NCBI RefSeq assembly: GCF_963259705.1
Contig: NC_081844.1
Span: 110,484,965 to 110,548,964 of the forward strand
Length of the DNA: 64,000 nucleotides
Direction of reading: 5' to 3'
Source: Myotis daubentonii
Lineage: Eukaryota; Chordata; Mammalia; Chiroptera; Vespertilionidae
The translations under genes were made by a program, and so were the position numbers. Under the pieces are notes generated by a model. That model was not told the DNA's origin and did not search any database. It saw only the letters and a list, made by a program, of their open reading frames with translations. Below, piece by piece: positions 34,398-45,940 of the stretch (the first letter of the stretch is position 1; every line of letters starts with the position of its first letter).

Positions 34398-35917
34398 AGG
34401 CCAGGCCCAGGGCCCCCGGGGGCCACTTTCCCATCTACCTGGACTCTCAGCCCTTCTTTCCTCAGACGCAGCTGCTGTGTGTCTGCCGAGCCCAGCCTCC
34501 ATCTGAGAAGACTTGACGTCCCCTCCAGGCCGAGGTCAGCTGGCTGCCGGCCGGCCCGGCCACAGAGGCTCCCATGGCCTTGTGCCTGCTGCTGCCTCGG
34601 CCCAGACCGGCCTTTCTGACTGGCCTGTCGGGCTAGTTGAGCTTCCTCAAAGATGGCTGCCATCACTGGTCCCTCACTGTGGGCACCAGGGAGCCCTGTC
34701 CCTCAGCCTGGCCCCCAGAGTGGTACCACCAAGGGCTTTGGGGTCTCTGGGGCCCCCGAGTGCCCCCGAGAGGGTGGCTCACAGCATGGGCCTGGCAGTG
34801 GCCTCAGTCTCCCCATCAGTACAATGGGCTGGAAGCCCTCCCCCGGCTGCTGTGCACAGACCCGAGGGAAAGGCCTTGGTACAGATGCCGATCCAGGGGG
34901 ATTGGGCCCCTCCAGGAGGTCCTGAGAACCTGGGCGCTAAGGCCTGGCCTGGGGGCTCGTGGCCGAGGGAAGCAGAGAGCAGAGCCCGGTGCCCCCTGGC
35001 CACGCTGTCCCCTGCGAGCCCCTCGCCTCCTGGGCCTCAGTGTCCCGCCCCGTGTAACGGTGGCCGGTGCTTTCAAACTGCCCTCCGTCATCAGCCTGAG
35101 CCCGAGGGCACACGCCCAGCGAGGGGAGAAGAGCCGCACTGTGCCAGGGCCACCGAGCACCCAGCAGAGGACAGCCGCCCGCAGCCGCGTCCTGGGCCTG
35201 ACTCCGGCCTGTGGGGCTGAGGGTGTCCGTGCTGCCCTCCCCACCGGCCAGTTGTCGAGCGCAAGTCCCGGGACGGGGGTCCTGGAGGAGGTGGCCGGCG
35301 TCTGGAGTCACCCCCTCCCAACCTGGTGACCTGGTGAGCAGCTCCCCGTGGGGGCCCCGGGCGGGCGGTGGAACCAGGTGACGGCGGGGAAGTCCCCCTG
35401 GAGCTGGGCGGGACCTGCCCCCCCCCCCGCCCCCTGCCCCGGGCAAATCCGCACATCCGGGAGCCTCGGGCGGGGCCTGGCAGCCGGTCTGTTTGCTCCC
35501 ACAGCACCAGCTCGGCTGCCAGCCACGCAGGCGGGGCAATGCCCACCGCACCCTGACACCCCGACCGTGATGCTCGCCTGGGCCCCACCTGGATGCCATG
35601 ACACCGGGGTGTGCCTGCAGGGCTGGGCCGGCCACGGGGGGCCTCCATGGCCCTCTCCACCCCCAGCCTCTGGGCCCTTCGCGGCCCGGCGCTGAGAGCT
35701 TTGGCCACCCGAGCTCCAGGCTCCCTCGCGGTGGGCGAGGTCCCACAGGCCTCCCAGGGGGGCGGAGCCGGGTGCAGGGGTCCCGGTGCAGGTGGAGCCG
35801 AGCCTGCCTCGCCCAGGTGGGGCTCTGTGAGCTCTCCCACTGGGGGCACAGGCCTGGCTCCCCTCCCGCCTCCAGGGCCCTTGGCTGCCTGCAGCAGAGG
35901 CCCCCTTGCCAGCCAGG

Positions 35918-36045
35918 GGTGGGGAACCTTTTTCTGCCAAAGGCTACTTGGATATTCGTAACTTTCTCAGGCCATTCAACGTTCCCAACTTCAACATTCC
36001 CTGCTGTATTTGGTCAAACGCTGAATTAACTCCCCCCTGACGCCT
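35918..36045 (+). mobile_element. hAT-type MITE fragment
   Basis: CAGGGGTGGGGAACCTTTTT at the left resembles a hAT terminal repeat seen in bat MITEs, followed by AT-rich sequence with GTATTTGGTCAAACGCT. No matching right terminus was seen, so it looks truncated. Confidence 0.5.
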
Positions 36046-36319
36046 GACGCCTGACGTCCCCACCCCTGGAGAGGGAGAGGGAGGATCAGAGAGGTCGGCC
36101 CGCCCGCCCGTATCCTGGTGCTCATATCCCTGGTGCTCAGGCCTCCTCCGCCCCGGCCAGGGCCCGCTGGGGGCAGCAGCATCGAGCCACTGCCCTGAGC
36201 TCCCGGGGGCCAAGCTCCCCCCCAGGTCCCCCGACTTCCGGCTGGGGCTCTGGGCAGCTGACCCCCCACCGGATGTGGGAGGCAGGGAGGCAGTTAGACC
36301 TGAGCAGAGCACGGAGGCT

Positions 36320-36925
36320 GGGGAGGGGCAGAAGGTGACCAGGTGGACGGCCCCAGGGGCCTAGCACAGGACGTGGTGGGTGGGACCCCCCCAGGGGACC
36401 TTCCCTCCCGGAGCGTGTGCTTGGTCAGGCGGTTTGGACCCCTGACCTTTCCCCCCCAGAGACAGCATCCGGGCTCAGCTGGGTTTTAGCTCCAGGCCCA
36501 GACCAGCAGCCAAACCAGCCCCAGCTGCCCTCGGGCCCAGCCGCAGTGGGTAACGCCCGCTGCCCCGGCGGCCAGTCCTGGAGACCTGGACCTGAAAGGA
36601 CACCTGAGATCTTCCCGGGCCCCTAACATCTCCCCTAAACCCTGAGGACAGAGGGCCCAGTGCCCCTCCCTCCTGGAGCACATCCACCCCCCATTCCCCT
36701 CCCCGCCCCCCCCCCCACCCCGACCTTCCTCAGCCCAAGCTTCAGGGCCCTTCCTTCGCCTCCATCGCTTGTTGCCTGAGCCCCTTTCTCCTGGGAATTG
36801 CTTCTCCCACCTGTGACTGAGGAATAAATGTTCTCTGACAGTGTGGGTCTTGGCTCTGAATTCTCTCCCAGCCGGAACCCAGGTCCGCTCTGACCCCACG
36901 AGTCTAGCCCCAGCGCCAGCCGCCC
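36320..36925 (+). repeat. LTR-like repeat, copy 2 (uninterrupted)
   Basis: Same family as 28290-29335, with AATAAATGTTCTCTGACAG at about 36822-36840, then GGTCTTGGCTCTGAATTC and CAGCCGGAACCCA. The AATAAA resembles an LTR poly(A) signal. No coding sequence. It serves as the empty site for Helitrons C and D. Confidence 0.55.
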
Positions 36926-37474
36926 ACACCCCACGGGCACCTTTACTGACCCCGGAGCGAGGAGACAGTGCCCAGGTTCCTGTGCCCACCGGGGCTGCCC
37001 CCTCGCCCAGGGGATCGGCTCAGAGCAGAGGGGCACTGGGGGGCAGGACTGCGAGCCCAGCATGCAGCTCGGAAGACTGAGGCCCAGGCTAATCCCAGCC
37101 CGGTGCCCTGAGCCAGCCCTGAGCCAGCCCTGAGCCAGCCGAGCAGGGCACCGAGGGAGGCCGGGCAGGTGGGTGCGGTGGGGTGGGGATGGGGACTCAG
37201 GCTGGTCACACGGGCCCCAGATGGCCAGGGCAAGGGTGGTAAGCCCCCCCTTGCTGGACCAAATGGGCTGTAACCCCCTGCAAGGAGGGAGCCCCTGCCT
37301 CCAGGTGTGAGGGATCCGTCAGAAGTGAAGTTTGAGAGCCGGACGGGCCCTGAGGACGGGGTGGTGGGGTCAGGAGGAGGGAGAGGGCCTGTCAGCTGTG
37401 GGACGGGGCTCCTGTTCCCCCAGCCCCCGCCTATATCCCAGGCTCGGCTCTGCCCACCAGCAGAGGTGGCAGGG

Positions 37475-38033
37475 ACGGCCTTGCAGGTGGGTGAGGCCTG
37501 GCCTGGGGGTGGGGAGGGAGCAGGGCCCAGGGCGGGGTCTCCCAGTCACCTGGCTCCTTCCCCAGAGCTGCCCTGTCCCCCCCCACTCCCATCACGGAGG
37601 GAGCACGGGTCCCAGGGCCTGTGGGTGGAGAGCACAGGCCGGCGGGCAGGCAGGTGGGGCCCCACGGACAGGCCTCCCCCCATTAACTCGCTGCCCCTCC
37701 TTTGCCTGCAGTTTGAAGCCTCCTGTGGGAGGGCCCTGCCCCGGCTGGAGCCCGCTGGTCCCGGACAAGCAGGGACACCACCCTCTGCCCCGCCTTGGCT
37801 GTGGGTGGGGACTGCCCAGCGCCTGCTGCCCTCACACCCTCGATGCCCCAGGTGTGAGACCAACCCCATCTGAGGGGGACATCGCCTTCCGTGTCAGCCC
37901 CGATCCGCCAGCACCAGCGCCCCCCCACCTCCCCTCCCCCCCCCCCCCGTGGTGGGCCATGCCTTCCAGGGCTGCGCAGGGGGGCGGGGAGGTGGCCAGC
38001 GGCTTCCCACTGGCACTAGGGGAGCCCTTTGAG
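37475..38033 (+). pseudogene. GRIFIN: GRIFIN (galectin-related inter-fiber protein) unitary pseudogene, exons 1-3
   Basis: GRIFIN is a lens galectin-fold protein that does not bind sugar. Three degraded exons are visible. Exon 1 at 37475-37486 reads T-A-L-Q followed by GTGGGT, so the expected ATG is ACG. Exon 2 starts at 37712 after TTTGCCTGCAG with FEASCGRAL; PGWSPLVPDKQGH then continues in another frame, a net 2-nt loss. Exon 3 at 37852-38033, after an AG acceptor, has EGDIAFRVSP, then VVGHAFQG in a second frame after a C-rich insertion, then FPLALGEPFE back in the first frame, ending at donor GTGAGG. Exon order, splice phases, and position between LFNG and CHST12 on the opposite strand all fit GRIFIN. 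Exon 4 was not recognised. I compared with mammalian GRIFIN from memory. A run of C near 37940-37953 could hide a sequencing error, but it would not explain the other lesions. Confidence 0.85.
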
Positions 38034-38502
38034 GTGAGGGGGTTCAGGGGGCAGGGAAGCCAGGCCAGGCGCTGCATGACTCTGTGAAGCAGCTGGGACT
38101 CCCTGCGTCCGGGTCCCAGACGCACCGCTGTCCCCGCCTGGGACTGCAGGGCGCTCACAGGCGAACAGCCAGGGCAGAGGCTCAGGGCGGTGGGTGCCAT
38201 GGGACCCCCCCTCGGGCCCACCCACCGGGGGTCCCAGCTTCCTCGCCTGCTTCCTGTGGCAGCAGGAAGGGTTCCTCCTGTTCCCCCTCCTCCCCGCCCC
38301 GGGTCCCCTCCTGCGTGTGGCTGGGGGGGGCGGGGGGTCCTGAGGGCCTCCCAGCCCTGGTGCAGACCCCAGCTTCTGTCATCCATCCACCATCTCTCAC
38401 ATCTAAGTGTCTGTCACCTACCCCTCATGCCTGTCATCTGCCTAATGTCCATCTAGCTGCCATCTGTCGATCGTCCATCATCTGTCAATCACCTATCTAT
38501 CA

Positions 38503-38730
38503 TCTATATATAGAAAAGGCTAATATGCAAAGTGTCCCCTCGGGAGTTCGACCGCTCGCTATGACGTGTGCTGACCACCAGGGGGCGGCGCGGAACATGG
38601 CGGGCGACCACCGGTGGCAGAGGCGGGTGTGCTGAGGGAATGAGGGAAGGAGGAGGCGGGGAGGCGGGGAACCTGATCCGCCCTGACGGCAGGCCAGGCC
38701 CGGGGACCCCACCCGTGCACCGGCCTCCAG
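38503..38730 (+). mobile_element. HeliBat-like Helitron E carrying a CTCF-like motif
   Basis: It starts TCTATATATAGAAAAGGC after an A and continues AATATGCAAAG, typical of HeliBat. It ends CGTGCACCGGCCTCCAG followed by T (CTAG mutated to CCAG). It is 228 bp. TGACCACCAGGGGGCGGCGC at 38572-38591 closely matches the CTCF core. Confidence 0.8.
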
Positions 38731-41274
38731 TCTGTTCTGCCTACTTATCCCTACCTACCGTCTACCCATCCGTCTTCATTAGACTGTGGCCGCCGCAGCG
38801 TGGGAGAGCCTACCGGTGCTCAGCCTTTACAGCTGTTTAAAGAAAGGCAGGAAGTGAGCGGCGGTTCAGACGGGCGGGCGCGGCGGTCAGGCCTGGCCTG
38901 CAGAGCCGGCCGCCTGGGTCTGGGCTCAGCCCCTCTGCCCACGCGTGACCTGGGCAGGTCCCGGACTTGGGGGGCTGGGGCCCTCAGCTCACGGGGAGCC
39001 AGGAGGCTCACAGAGTGTAGCCACACTTGTCCTGAGGTCACTTGCGTGGAGTGCCAGGCAGCCGGCAGGTCTGGCCAAATGTCTTGCCCTCTGTGGTTTC
39101 ACAGATGGGGAAACTGAGGCTGGTGGGGTCCAGAGAGGGGAGCCCTTTGAGCCCCGGAGGAGCATCGGGGCAGCGGAGCAGGGCAGAGGGCAGACGACGG
39201 CGCCCCCACCCCAGGTGGGACAATGGCGGCCCCGGCCTCCAGCGGCGAAGCTTCCTTCCTGTCTCCGCTCGCGTCCCCCGTCCCTCCTGTCCGCGGCCCA
39301 GCTGGCCAGAGCCCCTTCTCCCTCCCCCCTCCCCTCCTTCCGTAGGTCTGGCCCTTTGTGTTGAGGGCAGGGGCCGGGGGCTGGCGGGCAGGCACGGTGG
39401 ACCAGGCCCTGGGCCCTGGGCAGGACTGGGCCAGGCTGCTCTGCCCCTGGGGGGGTGGGGTGCTCAGAGTGCCGCCCGCTGGGCCTGAGCTGGCTGCAGG
39501 GCGCTGGGCTCCGGCTGCAGAAGCTCTGGGACGTCCTGGCCAGTCTCCCGAGGACTGGTCCCCCCAGCTCTCTGTTTGCTGTGGGGGTGCCTGGGCTTGT
39601 CTGGGGGACACAGTGCCTTGGTAAGGAGGCTGTGGCCGTGGAGGGTGGAGAGGCTCACTGCCACGGGCCAATGACCAAAGGCCAAGTGAGAGGCGGGGCG
39701 GGGCAGTGGGGCGGCGGGGTCTGGGCTAACAGGAAGGGGGTTCAGGGGGCGGTCCATGTCCGAAGGTGTGCAGTGCATCGCTGTCTGACACACCGAGGGG
39801 AGCCTCAGCGGGCACCAGCCTCGACGCCAGCGGCCCCGGCAACTCACGGGCGCCCTCTGCTCTAAAGCCAGCTCATCTGGGTCTGTCCCACCAGGACCGA
39901 GGTTATGGGCAGCCCGGGTGGGGGTGCCTTCTGGGTCCCCCATATTCCAGGCCCTTCCTGAGCCTGTGGGGCCGACCTGCACAGGCCGCTGCAGACACGG
40001 TTTCCTGAGCCTTAACTCCTGGCGGCCAGGACCCCTCCCAGCGCCAGGACAGGTGGGGCTCGCTCCCTCAGACCACAGCCTGGGGGGGCGTGGCCAGCCC
40101 CCACCTGCCTCGTCTACCCCAGAGCCCAGCGGCACGGGCGGAATGGGGAATGAATCAGCACGTCGGCCTGCTTGCTATTCTGTAAAGTGGGGTGGCGTCC
40201 ACGTGTGCCCCGCCCTCCCACCAGGCAGCGGGGCGAGGCCAGAGCTGCCCGCTACCAGCCCCCACACCACGCCCGTCCTCTTCCCGGGCTCCCTCATGGC
40301 CACCCTGAGGGCAGGGGCTGCCAGGGGGCGATGCTGAGCTCTCACATGACCCGGGGTCGCTGGGGGCCACCAGGGTGACCATGACCCCCCCACCCCATGC
40401 GGTTCCTCCTGCTGAGGGGACAGCTTGGCTCATGGCAAACCCATCACCACCTTCAACCCCAGGGCAGTGCCTGCAGGGAGGGAAGGGCCCGCAGGTCCCA
40501 ATGGCGTGGGTGCCACCTGCCACGGGGCCCCAGTGTCTGTGGCTGGAAGTCCCATGGGGGTTCCTGCAGCCTGGGGGGTGGCAGCCTAGGGGGTTGCAGT
40601 GGCAGGGGGGGTGGCAGCCTGGGGGTGGCAACGGCGGGTGGCAGTCGGCAGGACAGGAACGGGAGCAGACGCTGGGCTCTCCACCCACCACCTCCGTGAG
40701 GGTCCGGAGAAGCGGGCGCAGGGCCTCTGAGCAGGCGGCCGGGACCTGGGCTGCGGGCGGGCGGGAGGCTTCTTAAATCCGCGGTGCGACCCCCACCTTT
40801 TGTCATGGAAAACCTCAAACACAGGAAAGGTGCGAGAGCTCAGGCCCAGCCCTGCGGTGGGGACGCGGAGCTGTCTTTTCAGCACCAAGCAGCCCTCCAC
40901 TCCACCCGGGACCCAGGGCGCCCACCGCCCCCGCCACCCCACCGAGCCCCATCTCACGGCCCTGGAGCCCAGGGAGGGCGGAGGTGAGCCACCCAGCACA
41001 GGGCATGGGACACATGAGCCCCGGGCAGGAGGGATTTGGGGGGCTCACGACCTCCACCCAGCACCCAGGGCAGGGAGGGGCTGGAGAAAGGTGGAAGTGG
41101 CACGAGCGCACCTGGGGGCACCTGGGGGCTGCCGGTGGGGCGCTCTCCCCTGGGGGCACCCCTCTTGGATGAGACCTGAAGGCTCCCCCTCTCTGCCCCC
41201 CCCCCCCAGCCTCAGGACCACCACACAGGGGCTCAGGGTCCAACAGGGAGGCTCTGGGCCTCCAGCAGCCTGAT

Positions 41275-41331
41275 TCTCTCTCTCCCTCCCTCTCCCTTCC
41301 TCTCTGAAATCAATAAAAATATATTTTTTAA
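41275..41331 (+). mobile_element. Ves-type SINE 3' tail fragment
   Basis: Only the 3' end is present: CT-rich stretch, CCTCTCTGAAATCAATAAAA and an A/T tail. It faces the minus-strand SINE that starts 4 bp further on. Confidence 0.75.
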
Positions 41332-41334
41332 AAG

Positions 41335-41492
41335 AAACGTTAATGATGAGAGAGAATCATGGATCGGCTGCCTCCTGCATGCCCCCCACTGGGGATCGAG
41401 CCGCAGCCCGGGCCTGTGCCCTGAGCGGGACTTGAGCCGTGACCTCCTGGTTCAGGGGTCAATGCTCAATCACGGAGCCACACCGGCCAGGC
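41335..41492 (-). mobile_element. Ves-type SINE, minus orientation, tail-less
   Basis: It contains GAGAGAATCATGGATCGG, GCTGCCTCCTGCATGC and CCACACCGGCCAGG, the complement of the tRNA-like head. The tail has been replaced by the neighbouring plus-strand tail fragment. Confidence 0.85.
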
Positions 41493-43145
41493 GGGTTGTT
41501 GGTTTCCACACAGAGGGACACAGACACAGGGAGGGGACACTCGGGGGTCCGGGCAGAGCCGGGTCTGGCCGAGTCACCTGGACGTCCGCGTGGCCGTGGT
41601 TCTCCGCGGCTGCCCTCCCCTCCTCTGCACAGGAGGTCTTGGCTGCAAGCATGGGTTTTGTAAACTCGGCTTTGGGGTCTGACCGCCATGGCTGGAGGGG
41701 TGGGTCACTCTGGCCCTGCCGCTCGGAGAGGGCCCAGCAGGCAGGGGTGGGAGTGGGCAGATGGTGGCGAGGCATCCAGCGGGGAGGGGGCCGGGACCCC
41801 TGGAGGGGACCCGGGTGGATGACCAGCTGCCTGGAGCATCCGGAACTCAGAGAGGGGGCAGCCTTCTCCGAGCACCCGCCTGGGCCACGGGGCAGCTCAA
41901 AGGGTGGGGGGGTGCCCCGTGGCCGTCACTCCAGCAGGCACGGGCCCTGGGCCACCCTCTACCGAGCCCAGCTGTGGCTTCAGGGCCCCGGAAACAGCTC
42001 TAACCCCGACCCCAACCCCATCTCCCCAGCCCGGACCCCATGCCTGCCCCCGACAGGCAGCCATCCCAGCCGCTCGCCCGGGACCCGCTCCAGCCCTGGG
42101 ACAAGGCGCTCACCGGGGTCTGGGCCGGCAACCTCCGGGCCTTCGCCATGGTTACGGCCCACCCACCGCTCTGCTCAGAGGCGGGCATTGTGCGGGCGCC
42201 GAGCATGGCGAGCGCCCAGGAGCCGGCGGGCACAATGGCCCTGGAGCCGAGCCCTTTCCCACGCTCTGGCTCTCCGCAGCCCTGGCTTCGGCAGAGGGGG
42301 AAACTGAGGCCTGGAGAAGTGCGTTAGGAGCCAGGGCCGCCTGGGGAGGGTGGGAGGCAGGGCTGTGGCAGTCAGACCCCAGAGGAGCCCCGAGCCGTGG
42401 ACACCCCGTCTGGCTGCAGCCTCACCAGCTCCCTCTGCCTCTGCTCCGGCCCAGCAGATGCCCTCACGCCCCCAAACCTCTGTCTAAGGGCCCTCTCAGC
42501 TCCGTCCGGGGCACAAGCCTCCCCTGCAAATTGCCATCTTCCCCGCTCCTCCCCCCAGCGGGAGGGCACGCCCCCTCGGCCGTCCACGCACAGGCCAGCT
42601 TCCCTTTGGAGGCGTGCCCCCCCCCATGCGCTGGTCTTGGGGTGCAGCGATCCCGGCTCTGCCTCCCTCCTGAGGCTGAGGGCCTGGAGGGGCTCCGTGT
42701 CACCCACTCACATGGAGGGCAGCCGAGGACAGGCCTGCGGCGCCATCGGCTGCTCAGGAGTGAGGGCGCGAGGACAGGCCCAGGGCTCTGCCTGCCGCCA
42801 CACGGCTGTGCCCACACCCGGCAGAGCGATGGCAGCGCCCGCACCCACGGGCACAGGACGGTCGGCGCTGCCTGCCGACCCAGGGGAGCAGCGGGAGCCG
42901 TGGTGCCAGGTGCCAGGTGCCAAAGAAAAGGCCAACCCAGACCCAGCGGGGCCACCACTCGAACATGACGGCAAACAAAGACGTTTCCAGATTCTCAAAG
43001 TCCACGAGAACGCGTTGCTAACAGACTCTCACGGGAAACACGGAGAGAAGAGACAGGAGGGGACACGAATCCGGGGAGGAGTGGGCCCAGGCACAGCCGC
43101 TCCGGGGAGGCGCCCGCCCGCGTCCCCCGTCGGAGCCTGGGCCGA

Positions 43146-43164
43146 GGCTGCCCCCTGGTGGAGG
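43146..43164 (-). promoter_or_regulatory. CTCF-like motif
   Basis: The minus strand reads CCTCCACCAGGGGGCAGCC, matching the CTCF core CCACCAGGGGGCAGC. It lies in unique sequence between GRIFIN and CHST12. Occupancy is not known. Confidence 0.5.
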
Positions 43165-43493
43165 CGCGGGGACCGGCGAGCCCAGGTGCAGGGCCCCTCC
43201 CATGGAGCCCTCTTCACGCCCCTTGGGCACCAGCACCAGGGGCCCGGGGCCCCCGCTGGTGAGTGGGAGAGGGGCCTCGGCCCTGGCCCTGGCCCCCCCC
43301 CCCCCGGGGCGGGGAAGCGGTGTCCGGCCCCCGTCACGGGCTGGTCCAGCTGGGATGGGAGTGTGACTCTCACCGATTCCCAAGACTTTCCACCAAAACC
43401 CCAAGCCCAGGGGGAACATACCTCACAGGCAGCTTGTATATGATTTACAAGTTGAAATGACAATACTGTGGAATATATTGGGTCAAACATATT

Positions 43494-43728
43494 ATTTTTT
43501 TAAGTGCCTGGCTTCTTTTTTAAAAATATATTTGTATTGATTTCAGAGAGGAAAGGAGAGGAGAGAGAAACACCAATGAGAGAGAATCATGGACCGGCTG
43601 CCTCCTGCAGGCCCCCCATTGGGGATGGAGCCCGCAACCCGGGCCTGTGCCCCGACCGGGAATCGAACCCTGACCTCCTGGTTCATAGGTCGATGCTCAG
43701 CCCCTGAGCCGCGCTGCCAGGCCGGGTG
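43494..43728 (-). mobile_element. Ves-type SINE with target duplication
   Basis: tRNA-derived vesper-bat SINE in minus orientation. The CT-rich/A-rich tail region is at the low end and the B-box-like sequence (complement of GGTTCGATTCC) is near 43660. AACATATT flanks it at 43486-43493 and 43729-43736 as a target duplication. Confidence 0.9.
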
Positions 43729-44649
43729 AACATATTGAAATTAACGCCACCTCCTGCCTTGGGAGGGCCGTCACCACGTGGCTCCAGGGCTTGCTGGGAA
43801 GATTACCCAGACGGCTCCCGGGGGTCAGCAACCTGGTGAGCTGGCCTGGCCGGCCGAGGGGCTGGGCGGGGAGGAGGGTCAGCGTGGCCCGAGGTGGGGG
43901 CTGTGGGCAGCCGGGCATGGGCGGGCTGGGGTCCGAGCCTGGGGGGTGAGGGGTGGGGGGCCAGGGCCAGGAGGCCGGGCGCCGTCCTTTCTCCACCTCT
44001 AGCCCTCGGGGTCCCTCCTGCGCTCACCTGAGGGCACCCCATGACAGCAGGAGCCATGGTGGCCACAGGCCCGTGGGTCACTGTGCCCCGAGGGCAGGAG
44101 CAGCAAGAAGGGCCTGGCGGGCAGCTGGCACCAGGACTGTCACGTCAACAAGATGAGGGTCCCGCTGCCTTCAGGGCGGGCAGGAGCCCCGAGGAGGGCA
44201 TGGCCAGGCGGTGCAGTGCCAGCAGGAAGGACCGCAGAGGGCAGCCCTGCCCACAGGCGCCCAACCCGATTCCCTGGGAACTCGGTGCCCGCAGCCCACC
44301 CGCTGCTCAGCTGCCCGCAGCAGACGTTCAGGGCCTGTGCCTGGAAGCCAGCGGAGAGGAAGGTAAGGGCGCCCAGCCTGGCCCTGGGAGCCCGCTGGTC
44401 CCTGGGGAGACGGGACCCAGGCCAGCCCTGAGCCCTGCGACGTGTGGGGGGCTGTGCTGACCCGCTCTCGGGCAGCAAGCCCGTGGCTGGAGCCTGGAGG
44501 ACTCGGGTCTGTTTCTGGGCTCCTAGAAACTCGAGGCTTCTGTGTCACCGGCACCTGGGCCAATAGCAGGGCTGAGGCCGGGCCAGCTCGGAGGGGAGGT
44601 AGGGTGGGGAGCCTGGTGCTGGCTTCTGCTGGCTGTGGGCACGGCCCCC

Positions 44650-45003
44650 CTCCCAGGGTCTGGGGCTCCCCTCCCAGGAGGATGTAAGGGTCTGGGGGCC
44701 CCCTCCCCGGAGGGTGTAAGGTCTGGGGCCCTCCCCAGAGAGTGTAAGGGTCTGGGGCCCCCCTCCCAGGAGGGTGTAAGTTCTGGGGGCCCCCTCCCCG
44801 GAGGGTGTAAGGTCTGGGGGCCCCCTCCCAGGAGGGTGTAAGGTCTGGGGCCCTCCCCAGAGGGTGTAAGGGTCTGGGGCCCCCCTCCCAGGAGGGTGTA
44901 AGTTCTGGGGGCCTCCTCCCAGGAGGGTGTAAGGGTCTGGGGGCCCCCTCCCCGGAGGGTGTAAGGTCTGGGGCCCCCCTCCCAGGAGGGTGTAAGGCCT
45001 GGG
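44650..45003. repeat. 28-32-bp minisatellite
   Basis: About 11 units, each starting GTGTAAGGGTCTGGGG or GTGTAAGTTCTGGGGG and ending in a C-rich half that can pair with the G-rich half. Long and short units recur in the same order, showing block duplications. Confidence 0.92.
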
Positions 45004-45150
45004 GGACCCTGGGCACCCAGCACCCTCTGGGCCGAGGTGTCCGAATGCCTCCGTATGAGACGGTTCCCTAGACTCCAGCCTGAGCCGCGCCTGAGAGCCT
45101 GGGACCGGGCCCCACGGGAGCTCCCGGCCGGTGAGAGCAGGTGCCCGGAC

Positions 45151-45940
45151 CCAGCGCCTGGCGGGAGGACCCAGCGCCTGGCGGGAGGACCCAGCGCCTG
45201 GCGGGAGGACCCAGCGCCTGGCGGGAGGACCCAGCTGGACCCAGCGCCTGGCGGGAGGACCCAGTGCCTGGCGGGAGGACCCAGCGCCTGGCGGGAGGAC
45301 CCAGCTGGACCCAGCGCCTGGCGGGAGGACCCAGCTGGACCCAGCGCCTGGCGGGAGGACCCAGTGCCTGGCGGGAGGACCCAGCGCCTGGCGGGAGGAC
45401 CCAGCTGGACCCAGCGCCTGGCGGGAGGACCCAGCGCCTGGCGGGAGGACCCAGCTGGACCCAGCGCCTGGCGGGAGGACCCAGTGCCTGGCGGGAGGAC
45501 CCAGCGCCTGGCGGGAGGACCCAGTGCCTGGCGGGAGGACCCAGCGCCTGGCGGGAGGACCCAGCGCCTGGCGGGAGGACCCAGCTGGACCCAGCGCCTG
45601 GCGGGAGGACCCAGTGCCTGGCGGGAGGACCCAGCGCCTGGCGGGAGGACCCAGTGCCTGGCGGGAGGACCCAGCGCCTGGCGGGAGGACCCAGCGCCTG
45701 GCGGGAGGACCCAGCTGGACCCAGCGCCTGGCGGGAGGACCCAGCGCCTGGCGGGAGGACCCAGCTGGACCCAGCGCCTGGCGGGAGGACCCAGCGCCTG
45801 GCGGGAGGACCCAGCTGGACCCAGCGCCTGGCGGGAGGACCCAGCGCCTGGCGGGAGGACCCAGCTGGACCCAGCGCCTGGCGGGAGGACCCAGCGCCTG
45901 GCGGGAGGACCCAGCTGGACCCAGTGCCTGGCAGGAGGAC
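45151..45940. repeat. Two-part minisatellite (20-bp unit plus 10-bp linker)
   Basis: Exactly 790 bp: 34 copies of a 20-bp unit CCAGCGCCTGGCGGGAGGAC (or its T variant CCAGTGCC) and 11 copies of the 10-bp linker CCAGCTGGAC. Groups of 4, 3, 1, 3, 2, 6, 6, 2, 2, 2 and 2 units are each closed by a linker, then one last unit. Open frames of more than 600 codons on both strands arise from the 10-bp periodicity. Confidence 0.97.

Larger units (their letters stand above)
29336..37474. other. Intergenic between LTR-like copy 1 and GRIFIN remnants
   Basis: Apart from the listed minisatellites, the MITE and LTR-like copy 2, nothing coding was recognised. Long overlapping frames reflect high GC and few stop codons. 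Confidence 0.5.

Noticed and set aside
38084..38250. GRIFIN exon 4
   Set aside because: HRRTARAEAQGG-like translation only vaguely resembles the expected end, with no clear acceptor or phase. I left it out.
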